Numbered from the stretch's first letter, positions 18,498-27,887 are shown. The stretch is DNA of 64,000 nucleotides from Paenibacillus xylanivorans (GCF_001280595.1 NZ_LITU01000061.1:1-64000), one strand, 5' to 3'. A program made the numbers and translations. Notes: generated by a model not told the origin, from the sequence alone.

Positions 18498-19340
18498 ATG
18501 AAGACTATTGCAGTTACAGGCGGAGGCGGAAAGCTGGGTTCACAGGTCATTGAGAAGCTGCAATTACAGGGTCATGATGTCGTATCGCTGGATAAACACC
18601 TGTCTGACCGGGTCCGTTGCAGACAGATCATTGTCGATCTGAACGATTATGGTCAAGTCGTGGGAGCGCTTGCCGGAGTGGATGCGATCATCCATCTGGC
18701 CGCGATTCCTGCGCCGCTTCACTACCCTCACAGCTACATTTTCGCTAATAATACACTTTCCGGATACCATGTGCTGGAAGCAGCCTCTTTGCTGGGTATA
18801 AAAAAGGTGGTCATGGGCTCCAGCGAATCATCCTACGGATTTGCCTGGGCTAACACCCCCTTCTCTCCCGATTATTTCCCGGTGGATGAACAGCATCCGC
18901 AACAGCCGCAGGAATGTTACGGCCTGTCCAAGATCGTTAATGAGGTCACTGCAGAGATGTTTCATCGGAGAAGTGGGATGCAGGTGATTTCCCTCCGTTT
19001 TTCAATGATTGTGGGACCGGGAGAGTACAGACATCTGGCTATTGCGAAGGCGGAAACGTTCAAGCACATATTGTGGAGTTACATTGATATCAGGGATGCC
19101 GTGGATGCTTGTTTGGCTGCTCTGCACGCAGATTATGATGGGGCTGTTCATGTTAATGTTACCGCTAATGATACGTTAAGCGATCGCCAAACGACAGACT
19201 TGCTCGCCACCTTTTATCCCGATGTAAAAGATCTACGGACACGTTTCTCTAATCGAGAAGCCATTGTCAGTAATGGAATGGTAAAAGAGGTTCTATCCTG
19301 GGGACCGAGTCATTCGTGGACGGATGAAGAACAGGAGTAG
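18498..19340 (+). CDS. Extended-SDR NAD-dependent epimerase/dehydratase-like oxidoreductase
   Basis: This 280-residue Rossmann enzyme carries the nucleotide loop TGGGGKLG at residues 7-14, the IIHLAAIPAP strand, the Ser-rich GSSESSYGF strand and the catalytic YGLSK (Tyr141, Lys145). The open frame begins at 18441, inside the preceding gene, but AGGAGAG followed by the ATG at 18498 is the convincing start. It belongs to the epimerase/dehydratase group, which includes uronate dehydrogenases. Next to the enolase-superfamily dehydratase it could oxidise a hexose or uronate to the acid or lactone that the dehydratase uses. That role is inference from context. Confidence 0.82.
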   Translation: MKTIAVTGGGGKLGSQVIEKLQLQGHDVVSLDKHLSDRVRCRQIIVDLNDYGQVVGALAGVDAIIHLAAIPAPLHYPHSYIFANNTLSGYHVLEAASLLGIKKVVMGSSESSYGFAWANTPFSPDYFPVDEQHPQQPQECYGLSKIVNEVTAEMFHRRSGMQVISLRFSMIVGPGEYRHLAIAKAETFKHILWSYIDIRDAVDACLAALHADYDGAVHVNVTANDTLSDRQTTDLLATFYPDVKDLRTRFSNREAIVSNGMVKEVLSWGPSHSWTDEEQE

Positions 19341-19373
19341 TTCACACGCAACTAAAATGAATAGGGGGATATT

Positions 19374-21065
19374 ATGCTAAATTTCATGCAAAAAAACAAG
19401 AGGGTTTTGGCTTTTGCAAGTGCGGCATTATTGATTCTTACGTTGTGTTTGTCTATTTCTCCTTCCATCGTATCGGCAGCTTCCGCGTTTAATCAAACGC
19501 AGGCTTCCAGTTACAATAGTCAGTCTGGAGTCCAGCTGGAAAGTTCCAGCGAGGGCGGGCAAAATGTCGCATTTATCGACAACGGCGATTACATTGTATT
19601 CAACAATGTGGATTTTGGCAGCGGTGCCAATTCAATCGACGTGAGAGCTGCAAGCAATAACAGTGGCGGTACCATTGAGGTCCGTCTGGATAGCCTAAAC
19701 GGGACACTCGCGGGAACTGTTGCTGTTCCAGGTACGGGCGGGTGGCAATCCTGGCAAACCAAATCCGGGTCGATCAGTGGTGCCACTGGTGTACACACGG
19801 TCTATCTTAAATTCACTGGCGGAACCGGAAATTTGTTCAATCTACTCTGGTTCAAGTTCAGTGCATCCGCCGCAGGCAGCGGAGGAGATGTCGTAGGCAA
19901 ACTGTATGCCGGATATCAAGGCTGGTTCAACGCATCCGGAGACGGTTCACCGAACGGGGGCTGGGTGCACTGGTCCAAAAATAGTAGTGCACCATCAGCA
20001 AATGGCAACGTGAATTTCGAGTTGTATCCAGACCTTCGCGAATATTCCAAGCTGTATCAGACAAGTTTGGCGAACCTCGGTAATGGTTCTCCTGCCAAAT
20101 TGTTCTCCTCATATGATCAGGAGACGGTCAACAAACATTTTGAGTGGATGCAAACCTACAATATCGACGGTGCAGCATTGCAACGGTTCGGCGCAGATGA
20201 GAGTGACACACCTAACAACTGGAAAAGCAACCGGGACAGCGTAGCCGTCAAGGTTAAGAATGCCGCGGAATCCTATAATCGCAAGTTCTATGTCATGTAT
20301 GACATTACGGGAATGAATGCGAGCAATTGGGTACAGGCAGTCAAGCATGACTGGACGACTAATGTCGTGAACAATATGCACCTTCCATCATCTTCGGCTT
20401 ATGCGAAGCAGAACGGCAAAATGGTTGTCTGCATCTGGGGTATTGGCTTCACGGATCGTCCGGGTACTGCAGCAGAGGCGGCCGATTTGATCGGTTGGTT
20501 CAAAAATCAGGGGATCTATGTTATCGGTGGCGTGCCTACGTATTGGAGAACGGGTAACAACGACTCCCGATCCGACTTTATGAACGTCTACAAGTCGTTG
20601 GATATGATCTCGCCTTGGTCCGTTGCCCGCTTCGGCAATATTCAGCAAGCGGACAGCTTCAAAAGCAATCAACTTCAGCCCGACCTGACCTTTACCCAGC
20701 AGAATGGAATTGACTATCAGCCAGTTATCTGGCCGGGTTCGGCTTGGTCGAACATGACTGGAGGCCCAAGAAACGAAAATCCGCGTCTGCATGGTGACTT
20801 CATGTGGAGGCAGGCCTACAATCTGAAGAGCATCGGCATTAATACTGGATATATCGCAATGTTTGACGAGTACGATGAAGGCACAGCTATTGCCAAGATG
20901 GCAGAGAACAGCTCCATGATTCCAACCAATCAATATTTTCTGACGCTGGATGCCGACGGTGTTGCCGTATCTTCGGACTTTTATCTCCGACTTGCAGGGG
21001 ATATCAATCGCATGTTCAAAAACCAGATTCCAGTGACTGCGAACCATCCGACGAGTCATCAATAG
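19374..21065 (+). CDS. Secreted CBM6 plus GH71/GH99-like glycoside hydrolase
   Basis: This 563-residue exported protein has a signal peptide ending near residue 37 (SPSIVSAAS). It is followed by a CBM6-type module at about residues 38-165 (GDYIVFNNVDFGSGA, GGTIEVRLDS, GNLFNLLWFKF). From about residue 175 the (beta/alpha)8 catalytic part begins with GKLYAGYQGWF and includes WMQTYNIDGAALQRFG, VMYDITGM and CIWGIGFTDRPG. This matches bacterial GH71/GH99-like proteins, a group covering endo-alpha-1,3-glucanases and endo-alpha-mannosidases. I could not pinpoint the catalytic carboxylates with certainty. Sharing an operon with a GH38 alpha-mannosidase favours endo-attack on an alpha-mannan, but alpha-glucan remains possible. 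Confidence 0.78.
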   Translation: MLNFMQKNKRVLAFASAALLILTLCLSISPSIVSAASAFNQTQASSYNSQSGVQLESSSEGGQNVAFIDNGDYIVFNNVDFGSGANSIDVRAASNNSGGTIEVRLDSLNGTLAGTVAVPGTGGWQSWQTKSGSISGATGVHTVYLKFTGGTGNLFNLLWFKFSASAAGSGGDVVGKLYAGYQGWFNASGDGSPNGGWVHWSKNSSAPSANGNVNFELYPDLREYSKLYQTSLANLGNGSPAKLFSSYDQETVNKHFEWMQTYNIDGAALQRFGADESDTPNNWKSNRDSVAVKVKNAAESYNRKFYVMYDITGMNASNWVQAVKHDWTTNVVNNMHLPSSSAYAKQNGKMVVCIWGIGFTDRPGTAAEAADLIGWFKNQGIYVIGGVPTYWRTGNNDSRSDFMNVYKSLDMISPWSVARFGNIQQADSFKSNQLQPDLTFTQQNGIDYQPVIWPGSAWSNMTGGPRNENPRLHGDFMWRQAYNLKSIGINTGYIAMFDEYDEGTAIAKMAENSSMIPTNQYFLTLDADGVAVSSDFYLRLAGDINRMFKNQIPVTANHPTSHQ

Positions 21066-21117
21066 AGCCCAAAGGGCATGATTTTAACAAGTAAGTATAC
21101 GTTCAGGAGGATTTAAA

Positions 21118-22446
21118 ATGACTGCTAATGATATTGACTTTGAAACCACACGCCAAAAGACTACATCCATGAATCCAGTAATTACATCCATATACACAGC
21201 AGACCCTTCGGCCCATGTATGGAATGACGGTAAAATTTATATTTACGCTTCTCATGACATGGACCCAGCCCGAGGCTGTGATCTCATGGACAGATATCAT
21301 GTTTTCTCCTCGGAGGATATGGTTCACTGGTTGGACGAAGGGGAAATACTCCGTTCGGACGACGTTTCCTGGGGCAGACCGGAGGGCGGCTTCATGTGGG
21401 CGCCTGACTGTGCATACAAGAATGGGACATATTACTTCTATTATCCGCATCCAAGTGATTCGAACTGGAACGATTCCTGGAAAATTGGGGTTGCCACCAG
21501 TCGCAACCCAGCGCATGGCTTTACGGATCAAGGGTATATCGAGGGACTTGGCGGGTTTGCACTAATTGACCCGTGTGTACTTGTAGACGATGACAACAGC
21601 GCCTATATCTATTATGGTGGCGGCAGTGTCTGTCTAGGAGGTAAGCTCAATGAAGATATGATGTCTCTGGAAAACGGTATGACAGAAATGCAAGGTCTCG
21701 AGGATTTTCACGAGGCGGCCTGGGTATTCAAAAGAAACAATCTTTATTACCTTACCTATGCGGATAATTTGGAAAATAACAACCGTATGAGATACGCAAC
21801 AAGCGAGAATCCGCTTGGTCCATGGACGTACCGAGGCATCTTCCTGGAGCCGACCGGCTGTTCCACTACCCATGGTTCTGTAGTGAAATTCAATGGGCAA
21901 TGGTATCTTTTTTATCACAATCAAGCGATCTCTGGAGAAGGTACGCTGCGCAGCGTATGTATCGACTATCTGGAGTTCGATGAAGATGGTTCCATCAAGC
22001 CTGTGGTTCAGACAAGGGAAGGTGTGTCCTCCGTCGGTCCAGCCCCAGTTCCTGTCCAGCAACGGAAGGTTTATGCGGGCGCAGCCAGCCAGGTCTTTGG
22101 TGGAGCTGAAATCAGAGAATTGCAATCCGGGCAAACCGTGGTCGGGAATCTTCAATCCTCAGAAGCTTTCGCCTTGTTTAAAAATATAGATGGAGGCGAA
22201 GGCGGAAGAGCATCAGTTGAGCTTCATTATGCGACAGGCGAACGACTAGCCAAATTGCATCTGACGATTAATGACCAGGACTATTCCTTGCTGAATGCGT
22301 TATCCACTGGCGGTTTGCAAGAATTTAACGGGATCACAAATATCACCGTTCCTTTGGAGCCAGGCAATGTTAACACAATCAAAATTTCAGGTGGACATGG
22401 AGAGATCAATCTTTTATGCCTCACCGTTATCCCGCTGTTGGATTAA
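21118..22446 (+). CDS. GH43 glycosidase, cytosolic, with CBM6-like tail
   Basis: This 442-residue five-bladed beta-propeller enzyme has no signal peptide, so it probably trims imported oligosaccharides. The catalytic triad is visible: base Asp29 (YTADPSAHVW), pKa-tuning Asp151 (LIDPCVLVDDD) and acid Glu199 (FHEAAWVFKRN). The WAPDCAYKNGTYYFYYP blade is typical. The last 120 residues look like a CBM6-type beta-sandwich (QVFGGAEI, FKNIDGG, ITVPLEPG). GH43 members are arabinofuranosidases, xylosidases or galactosidases, and specificity is not readable here. AGGAGG with 6-nt spacing sets the start. This is the last gene before the operon terminator. Confidence 0.87.
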   Translation: MTANDIDFETTRQKTTSMNPVITSIYTADPSAHVWNDGKIYIYASHDMDPARGCDLMDRYHVFSSEDMVHWLDEGEILRSDDVSWGRPEGGFMWAPDCAYKNGTYYFYYPHPSDSNWNDSWKIGVATSRNPAHGFTDQGYIEGLGGFALIDPCVLVDDDNSAYIYYGGGSVCLGGKLNEDMMSLENGMTEMQGLEDFHEAAWVFKRNNLYYLTYADNLENNNRMRYATSENPLGPWTYRGIFLEPTGCSTTHGSVVKFNGQWYLFYHNQAISGEGTLRSVCIDYLEFDEDGSIKPVVQTREGVSSVGPAPVPVQQRKVYAGAASQVFGGAEIRELQSGQTVVGNLQSSEAFALFKNIDGGEGGRASVELHYATGERLAKLHLTINDQDYSLLNALSTGGLQEFNGITNITVPLEPGNVNTIKISGGHGEINLLCLTVIPLLD

Positions 22447-22472
22447 TACGTAAGAAACGGGATATACGTCTA

Positions 22473-22502
22473 AACCTCAGGAGAGTTTTCCTGAGGTTTT
22501 TT
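22473..22502 (+). terminator. Terminator closing the transporter-GH38-GH43 operon
   Basis: A perfect 10-bp stem (AACCTCAGGA/TCCTGAGGTT) with a 6-nt loop is followed by six T residues. It marks the 3' end of the long operon that begins near 5339. Confidence 0.88.
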
Positions 22503-22669
22503 CTTGTTTATATGAACGAGTGAGTTCTAAAAAAAGATAAGCACTTTTTTCCAACAAAATGCCAAATAAATGACAACGAAATGTTATTTCTATTTGTAAC
22601 TGCTTACTTTATGCTAGATTTCAACACCAGATGTAAGACAGAAGCGCACGTAGAGAACCTTGATGTATT

Positions 22670-22683
22670 TGTAAGCGGTAACA
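22670..22683 (+). promoter_or_regulatory. Catabolite-responsive element (cre) before the second GH43
   Basis: TGTAAGCGGTAACA matches the CcpA consensus TGWAANCGNTNWCA at every position. It lies 11 nt upstream of the AGGAGG box, where bound CcpA would repress or act as a roadblock. A possible extended -10 sequence (TGCTAGATT, about 22611-22619) sits upstream. Confidence 0.75.
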
Positions 22684-22707
22684 AAAAACAGACTAGGAGG
22701 AAATCAT

Positions 22708-25179
22708 GTGAGGAAGAGTCGTCGATTCATGTTCACGCTGTTGGTTATTTTATTAATGGTTTCGTCGGTGCCACTCCCTGCCAAAGCCTATCAAAATCCG
22801 CAAACGTTACCGGATGAATGGGGACAATATGGACTCGGGGACCCCTATGTATTGAAATTTAATGGATATTATTACCTGTATGTAAGCACAAGAGATACGG
22901 ACGATGGTGTCAAAGTCTGGAGCTCCAAAGACCTGGTGAATTGGTCGTACCGTGGATTAGCTGCAACAGATCCCATTACGCACGGAGCTTATGCTCCTGA
23001 AGTCGTTTACTGGAATGGCATGTTCTACATGTATACATCACCTGCCGGAAAAGGTCATTACGTGCTGAGCAGCACAAGTCCTACCGGACCCTTCAATGTA
23101 GTAACTGGCAACCTTGGAAAGTCGATTGACGGTAATGTATTCATTGACGATGATGGCTCGTTCAGCTTCTATCACGCCGCACAGGGCCGCATAGATGCAG
23201 CACCGATGAGCAGTCCGACTGAGATCGGAGTGAGTGCGTCAACAGGAGTGGGGATGGGAGGCTGGACTGAGGGTTCAACCGTCTTCAAACGAAATGGAAA
23301 ATACTATATGACCTATACAGGTAACCACGTATTTAGCAAAGGATATCGGGTGGATGTAGCAGTTAGCACCACAGGTCCGAGGTCCGGTTATGTTACTGAT
23401 AACACAAACCCGGTATTAATTCGTACAGAGGGCCCAACCGTGGGATTGGGACACAATACCGTAGTAACAGGACCTAATCTGGACACTCACTATATGATGT
23501 ATCATAATTTGGAAGGTAATGGGATAATTGGACCGCTACGGCATCTGAACATGGACCGAATTGTATGGAACAACGACAAGATGATCGTGCAAGGTCCGAC
23601 TTCAACGGATCAACCCAATCCTGAAATGCCTGTTTTCTATGACTATTTCGATCGTTCTGCAATCGGGAGCAATTGGTCCAACGTGAACGGTGGTAATTGG
23701 GGCATCTACAATCAGGAACTCATGTGGCAAAATTCAATGGGCAGCTCAACTTGGTATAAACAAGTGACGGCTTCGAGCAGCGCATCGGATTATACGGCTG
23801 AATTTAACATGAAGGAAATGAATCGGGGAACGTCCACCAATCCGAGATACGGTGCTACATTTTCCTATACGAATGAGAACAATTACGGTGTTGCGCTGAT
23901 TAGTTCGAAAAACAAAAGACTTGAGACATTTTTCCGAATTAACGGAGTGGATCAGGCTTGGCAAACATTCGATCTGCCTGCCGACTTCAATTATTCGAAA
24001 TGGCATAACATACGGATAGAAAAATCGGGATCAACGTTTAAATACTACGTAGATGGTATGTTCAAAGCAACGCGTACCGCCAATGTAGGAGCAGGCAAAA
24101 TTGGTGTTCTGACAGAGGATACGCATGCGGACTTCGGCTATACTGCTTTTAACAACGATGTGAACGGAAGCAGCGCATGGAATGCCTCCAAACCGATTCC
24201 AGGCACAATCGAGGCAGTTCATTATATGAAAGGAGGCGAAGGTGTTGCTTATCACGATACAACGGCCGGGAACCTGGGCGGGGCTTATCGGACCGATGCC
24301 GGGGATATTCGCCTGAATAACGAAGGACTGTTCAACTTAGGCTGGAATCAGACTGGAGAATGGTATAAATACAAAGTAAACGTAGAGTCAAGTGGATATT
24401 ACGATATTGATTTTCGCATGGCTACCTCGTTGGACGGGGCTCAGATCCGAGTGTGGGATGGTGCGACCGACTTAACGGGTATCGTCAATGTACCTAATAC
24501 GGGCGGATGGGATAATTGGAAAAACATATCGAAGAAAAAGGTCTATTTAAACGCCGGCCAACGGGAATTAAAGGTTGAGTTCGTAACAGGTGAGGCCGAT
24601 TTCTCAAGAATGACATTTCAGAAAAATGTTGATGTGACAAGCGTAAGCGATAATTTTAACGACGGCGATGACAATGGATGGACCCGGTTTGAAGGAACCT
24701 GGGCGGTAGAGAACGGAGAATACAGTGCAGCGAGCACCGGACCTGCCAAATCTACATTTGGGGATTCGGGATGGGCGGATTATACGGTCGAGGCAGATAT
24801 CAAGATGATTGACTCGGGGGGAGATGGGGGCTTGCTTGTCAGAGTATCCAATCCATCCCACGGCACTGAGCGAGGCCAAAACAATTATGATGCTTTACAA
24901 GGATATTACGCCTATCTGACCACGAGCGGAGTCAGTTTGGGCAAGATGAATTATAATTGGGCGCTCCTCAAGAGCAACGCGCAGTCATATTCCACCAATA
25001 CCTGGTATCATATGAAAGTTGCCGTTAATGGTACAAACATCAAAGTTTATGTGGATGATATGGTCACTCCGAAGATCGATTATACCGACAACAGCTTGAA
25101 TCCGTTCACGCATGGCAAAATCGGTGTTAGAACGGCAAACAAGCATACGCATTTCGACAACGTATCGGTTACTCCTTGA
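22708..25179 (+). CDS. Secreted modular GH43 enzyme (GH43, LamG-like, CBM6, LamG-like)
   Basis: This 823-residue exoenzyme starts at a GTG, set by AGGAGG 7 nt upstream. A signal peptide ends near residue 27 (PLPAKAYQ). The propeller carries Asp45 (GLGDPYVLKF), Asp141 (SIDGNVFIDDDG) and Glu188 (GGWTEGSTVF), the complete GH43 triad. From about residue 310 a jelly-roll domain begins (FYDYFDRSAIGSNW). A CBM6 follows from about residue 495 (GTIEAVHYMKGGEGVAYHDT), then a second LamG/concanavalin-like domain from about residue 645 (DNFNDGDDNGWTRFEGTWAV). Its own promoter region carries a perfect cre, so it is under carbon catabolite control separately from the upstream operon. Arabinan, arabinoxylan or galactan side chains are plausible substrates. 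Confidence 0.87.
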   Translation: MRKSRRFMFTLLVILLMVSSVPLPAKAYQNPQTLPDEWGQYGLGDPYVLKFNGYYYLYVSTRDTDDGVKVWSSKDLVNWSYRGLAATDPITHGAYAPEVVYWNGMFYMYTSPAGKGHYVLSSTSPTGPFNVVTGNLGKSIDGNVFIDDDGSFSFYHAAQGRIDAAPMSSPTEIGVSASTGVGMGGWTEGSTVFKRNGKYYMTYTGNHVFSKGYRVDVAVSTTGPRSGYVTDNTNPVLIRTEGPTVGLGHNTVVTGPNLDTHYMMYHNLEGNGIIGPLRHLNMDRIVWNNDKMIVQGPTSTDQPNPEMPVFYDYFDRSAIGSNWSNVNGGNWGIYNQELMWQNSMGSSTWYKQVTASSSASDYTAEFNMKEMNRGTSTNPRYGATFSYTNENNYGVALISSKNKRLETFFRINGVDQAWQTFDLPADFNYSKWHNIRIEKSGSTFKYYVDGMFKATRTANVGAGKIGVLTEDTHADFGYTAFNNDVNGSSAWNASKPIPGTIEAVHYMKGGEGVAYHDTTAGNLGGAYRTDAGDIRLNNEGLFNLGWNQTGEWYKYKVNVESSGYYDIDFRMATSLDGAQIRVWDGATDLTGIVNVPNTGGWDNWKNISKKKVYLNAGQRELKVEFVTGEADFSRMTFQKNVDVTSVSDNFNDGDDNGWTRFEGTWAVENGEYSAASTGPAKSTFGDSGWADYTVEADIKMIDSGGDGGLLVRVSNPSHGTERGQNNYDALQGYYAYLTTSGVSLGKMNYNWALLKSNAQSYSTNTWYHMKVAVNGTNIKVYVDDMVTPKIDYTDNSLNPFTHGKIGVRTANKHTHFDNVSVTP

Positions 25180-25236
25180 ACCGGAAGCTAAGCGTTGAGA
25201 ATGAAAATGGTTGTAACGAGAACTGAAATGCATATC

Positions 25237-25261
25237 AAGCCGCCAATTGGCGGCTTTTTTG
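25237..25261 (+). terminator. Terminator of the modular GH43 gene
   Basis: The perfect 20-bp palindrome AAGCCGCCAATTGGCGGCTT runs into a T-tract. Confidence 0.9.
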
Positions 25262-25397
25262 CCTTAAACGATATAAGCTATTATAACCCAGTGGTGCCTT
25301 CCTCTGATCTCCTTCACCACCGTCATTTCCCATTAGCCAATCCAACCCATTTCATTGATAATTGAATAATGGATTCGACAGGAGAGGGTGGTTGGTA

Positions 25398-26315
25398 ATG
25401 AAAAGTAGTGATCTGCTAATTGGATCGCATGTATCCTTTGGAGGAAAAGAGATGCTTCTCCAGGCTAGTAAAGAAGCTGCTTCTTACGGCGCATCTACTT
25501 TTCTGATGTATACCGGCGCACCGCAGAATTCGAAACGAAAACCTATTTCGCAATATAATATAGAAGCAGGACAATTGCATATGAAGCATCAGGGCATTTC
25601 CAATATAGTTGTGCATGCTCCATTTCTGATAAATCTGGCCAATAGTTACAAGCGAGAGGTGTTTGATTTTAGCGTACAATTTCTACGGGATGAGATCGAA
25701 CGAACGGCATCGCTTGGATCAAATCAGCTTGTTCTTCACCCCGGGGCCCACGTAAACGCTGGATTGGACATCGGTATTCGACAAATAATCCGGGGATTAA
25801 ATGAAGTATTACAAGACGATAATCACCCGGAGGTACAGATTTCGTTGGAGACGATGGCGGGAAAAGGAACAGAGTGCGGAACAAGCTTTGAAGAACTGGC
25901 ACAGATTGTCGATGGCGTGCAACGGAATGAACGGATTTCCATATGTCTGGATACTTGTCATGTTCATGATGCTGGGTACGATATTGTTCATAATTTTGAT
26001 GGGGTACTCGAGCAGTTTGACAAGGTACTTGGCCTTGATCGATTGAAAGTACTGCATATCAATGACTCCAAGAATGTGCGGGGATCGAGGAAAGATCGCC
26101 ATGAGAACATCGGGCACGGACATATCGGACTTCAGGCTTTGGATTATATCGTACATCATCCCGAACTCGTGTCACTTCCGAAACTGCTTGAGACGCCGTC
26201 GATTGGCAAAATAAAATATAAAAGTGCACCTTATCGACATGAAATTGCCCTGTTAAGAAGAGAGTGCTCTGAACCCGTGCAGAAGGAAGAGGATTCTTCA
26301 GAAAGCAGTAAGTAG
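25398..26315 (+). CDS. nfo: Endonuclease IV, class II AP endonuclease
   Basis: This 305-residue DNA repair enzyme cleaves 5' of abasic sites in base-excision repair and uses a tri-nuclear Zn centre. The TIM-barrel metal motifs are present in order: [57 protein letters not shown] and [12 protein letters not shown]. The open frame begins at 25362, but AGGAGAGGGTGG and conservation of the [13 protein letters not shown] start both favour the ATG at 25398. The C-terminus carries about 20 acidic/serine residues beyond the conserved fold. The gene is monocistronic and unrelated in function to its neighbours. Confidence 0.95.
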   Translation: MKSSDLLIGSHVSFGGKEMLLQASKEAASYGASTFLMYTGAPQNSKRKPISQYNIEAGQLHMKHQGISNIVVHAPFLINLANSYKREVFDFSVQFLRDEIERTASLGSNQLVLHPGAHVNAGLDIGIRQIIRGLNEVLQDDNHPEVQISLETMAGKGTECGTSFEELAQIVDGVQRNERISICLDTCHVHDAGYDIVHNFDGVLEQFDKVLGLDRLKVLHINDSKNVRGSRKDRHENIGHGHIGLQALDYIVHHPELVSLPKLLETPSIGKIKYKSAPYRHEIALLRRECSEPVQKEEDSSESSK

Positions 26316-26416
26316 AGAGCATTACAAACATTCGCTCACTCATTCCATGTTTATTCTCACGGGACATATGTTAAAATGGATGTAGAACGTTACTTTTTAC
26401 TAAAAAGGAGGCCGCC

Positions 26417-26761
26417 ATGCAGCCAATAGAGCCTCAAGACATCCAACACCGGATCAATCAACTTCTCGATCAGGACCTATATTTACACCTCGAACTCACG
26501 TCAGGTGCTTACGCCAGTCACTTCGATAGCACCAGGCACCCGGGGTCGGCATTCATTTCCAATGCGGTCATACGATATACGCAAGGATCTATCTCGGGCA
26601 CGGGCCCATACCGAGTTGGCTTAAAGACTACTCACGGCTGGATATACGCTGAGGGACTTACACACATTGACGAGCTGGAACAAGAAAGACTCATTCTGGC
26701 TGGTCACGATAGTCAAGGAAAACTGGTTGTAGCTTTACAACTTAGTCGGGAATTGTTCTGA
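26417..26761 (+). CDS. yojF: YojF-family (DUF1806) protein
   Basis: This 114-residue small protein resembles Bacillus YojF: MQPIEPQDIQHRINQLLDQD, then LHLELTSGAYA, FISNAVIRYTQG and GWIYAEGLTHI. Its biochemical function is not established. As in Bacillus it is immediately followed by bshB2, so a role connected with bacillithiol is likely. The start follows AAAAGGAGG with 7-nt spacing. Confidence 0.85.
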   Translation: MQPIEPQDIQHRINQLLDQDLYLHLELTSGAYASHFDSTRHPGSAFISNAVIRYTQGSISGTGPYRVGLKTTHGWIYAEGLTHIDELEQERLILAGHDSQGKLVVALQLSRELF

Positions 26762-26784
26762 TGAAAGCGGAGGATCAAATAAGC

Positions 26785-27459
26785 ATGAATAACAAACAGA
26801 TTGAACATCAGCGCATTTTAGTTGTGTTTCCCCATCCCGATGATGAAGCATTCACTGCTTCGGGAACGTTGGCGAAGTACATAGAAGGCGGTGCTCAAGT
26901 CACTTATGCTTGCCTGACTCTAGGGGAGATGGGACGTAATATGGGCATCCCTCCATTTGCCAACCGGGTCACCTTGCCAATAATCCGTAAGGATGAACTC
27001 ATAGAGTCCTCCAATGCGATTGGTATTCAAGACTTAAGGATGCTGGGTTTTCATGATAAAATGATCGAGTTTGAAGACCCTGAGCTGCTAGATGGCCACA
27101 TCTTGGCGCTGATTAAGGAGCTTAACCCATCACTGGTCATTACTTTCTATCCGGGATATAGTGTGCATCCCGATCATGATGCAACCGGAGCCGCAGTTAC
27201 GCGAACGATTGGTCGATTGCCCGCAGAGGAAAGACCTATTGTGTACTGCTGCGCATTCTCGAACAATCACGAAGAGAGCATCGGGAAAGCGGATGTGATT
27301 GAAGATGTGAGCGGGTTCCTTGCCAAGAAAATGGCGTCGATTCGAGCTCACCGTTCACAATTCCAAGCGCCGGAACTTGTCGGCAAGCGGGAAATGGATG
27401 ATGAACAAATCCGAAATCGGTTTGGAAGAGAAGCATTTTGGACCTATAAGTTCGATTGA
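26785..27459 (+). CDS. bshB2: Bacillithiol biosynthesis N-acetylglucosaminyl-malate deacetylase BshB2
   Basis: This 224-residue PIG-L/LmbE-family zinc hydrolase removes the acetyl group from GlcNAc-malate in bacillithiol synthesis. Metal ligands are in VFPHPDDEAFTASG and in SVHPDHDATGAAV. A start at 26761 would overlap the yojF stop codon, but the GCGGAGG located between it and the ATG at 26785, and the match of MNNKQIEHQRILVVFPHP to known N-termini, favour 26785. It is co-transcribed with yojF and closed by a strong hairpin terminator. Confidence 0.9.
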   Translation: MNNKQIEHQRILVVFPHPDDEAFTASGTLAKYIEGGAQVTYACLTLGEMGRNMGIPPFANRVTLPIIRKDELIESSNAIGIQDLRMLGFHDKMIEFEDPELLDGHILALIKELNPSLVITFYPGYSVHPDHDATGAAVTRTIGRLPAEERPIVYCCAFSNNHEESIGKADVIEDVSGFLAKKMASIRAHRSQFQAPELVGKREMDDEQIRNRFGREAFWTYKFD

Positions 27460-27490
27460 TTTTACAATCTGTAGAATCTAATTTGCGTAA

Positions 27491-27518
27491 AAAGTCGCCA
27501 TTATGGCGACTTTTTTTT
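27491..27518 (+). terminator. Terminator of yojF-bshB2
   Basis: A perfect 10-bp stem (AAAGTCGCCA/TGGCGACTTT) with a TTA loop is followed by eight T residues in total. Nearly the same hairpin recurs at 47128. Confidence 0.92.
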
Positions 27519-27638
27519 GTTTTAGACATACCATATTGTTCAGGTGGTGAATGGAGTGGGAAGGGGAGAGCGTATGGTTTCTATGCGCTTCCATGGGTAA
27601 TAACATATTGACCATTAAACTCGTAAGGAGTGATACAA

Positions 27639-27887
27639 TTGAAAGAACTTCGTTCTGTTTTTATTAAAATCCCGATATTCGTTATGTTTCTTGCAATTAC
27701 AGCTTGCTCTGGAGAAACGGAGCCGCCTGCAACCTCTGAACCGTCAGCACCAACAAATGAGTCGGTTACAGCTCCCACCACAGAGAATGTAGAAACATCT
27801 GAAACGACACGACCGCAAACAGAAAGTTTTGATTTGATGACAGAGGAGGGGAATTCATCACAAACGGCAACCTTGCATCCATTGTAA
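27639..27887 (+). CDS. Small Thr/Glu-rich putative lipoprotein
   Basis: An 82-residue product starts at a TTG, 8 nt after AAGGAG. The N-terminus is a textbook lipoprotein signal with lipobox AITAC near residue 23. The remainder is a low-complexity Pro/Thr/Ser/Glu stretch (EPPATSEPSAPTNESVTAPT) without any folded domain. Many lipoproteins carry such a spacer before a globular domain, so this may be a truncated relic or a genuine surface peptide. No frameshifted continuation is evident in the 80 nt before the convergent uppP gene. Confidence 0.6.
   Translation: MKELRSVFIKIPIFVMFLAITACSGETEPPATSEPSAPTNESVTAPTTENVETSETTRPQTESFDLMTEEGNSSQTATLHPL

Noticed and set aside
20388-21062. 224-codon antisense frame inside the CBM6-GH71/99-like gene
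   Set aside because: No start signal or known motif; the plus-strand reading is clearly coding.
22581-22707. Upstream open frame before the modular GH43 gene
   Set aside because: It overlaps the cre site and lacks a ribosome site; the GTG at 22708 with AGGAGG is convincing.
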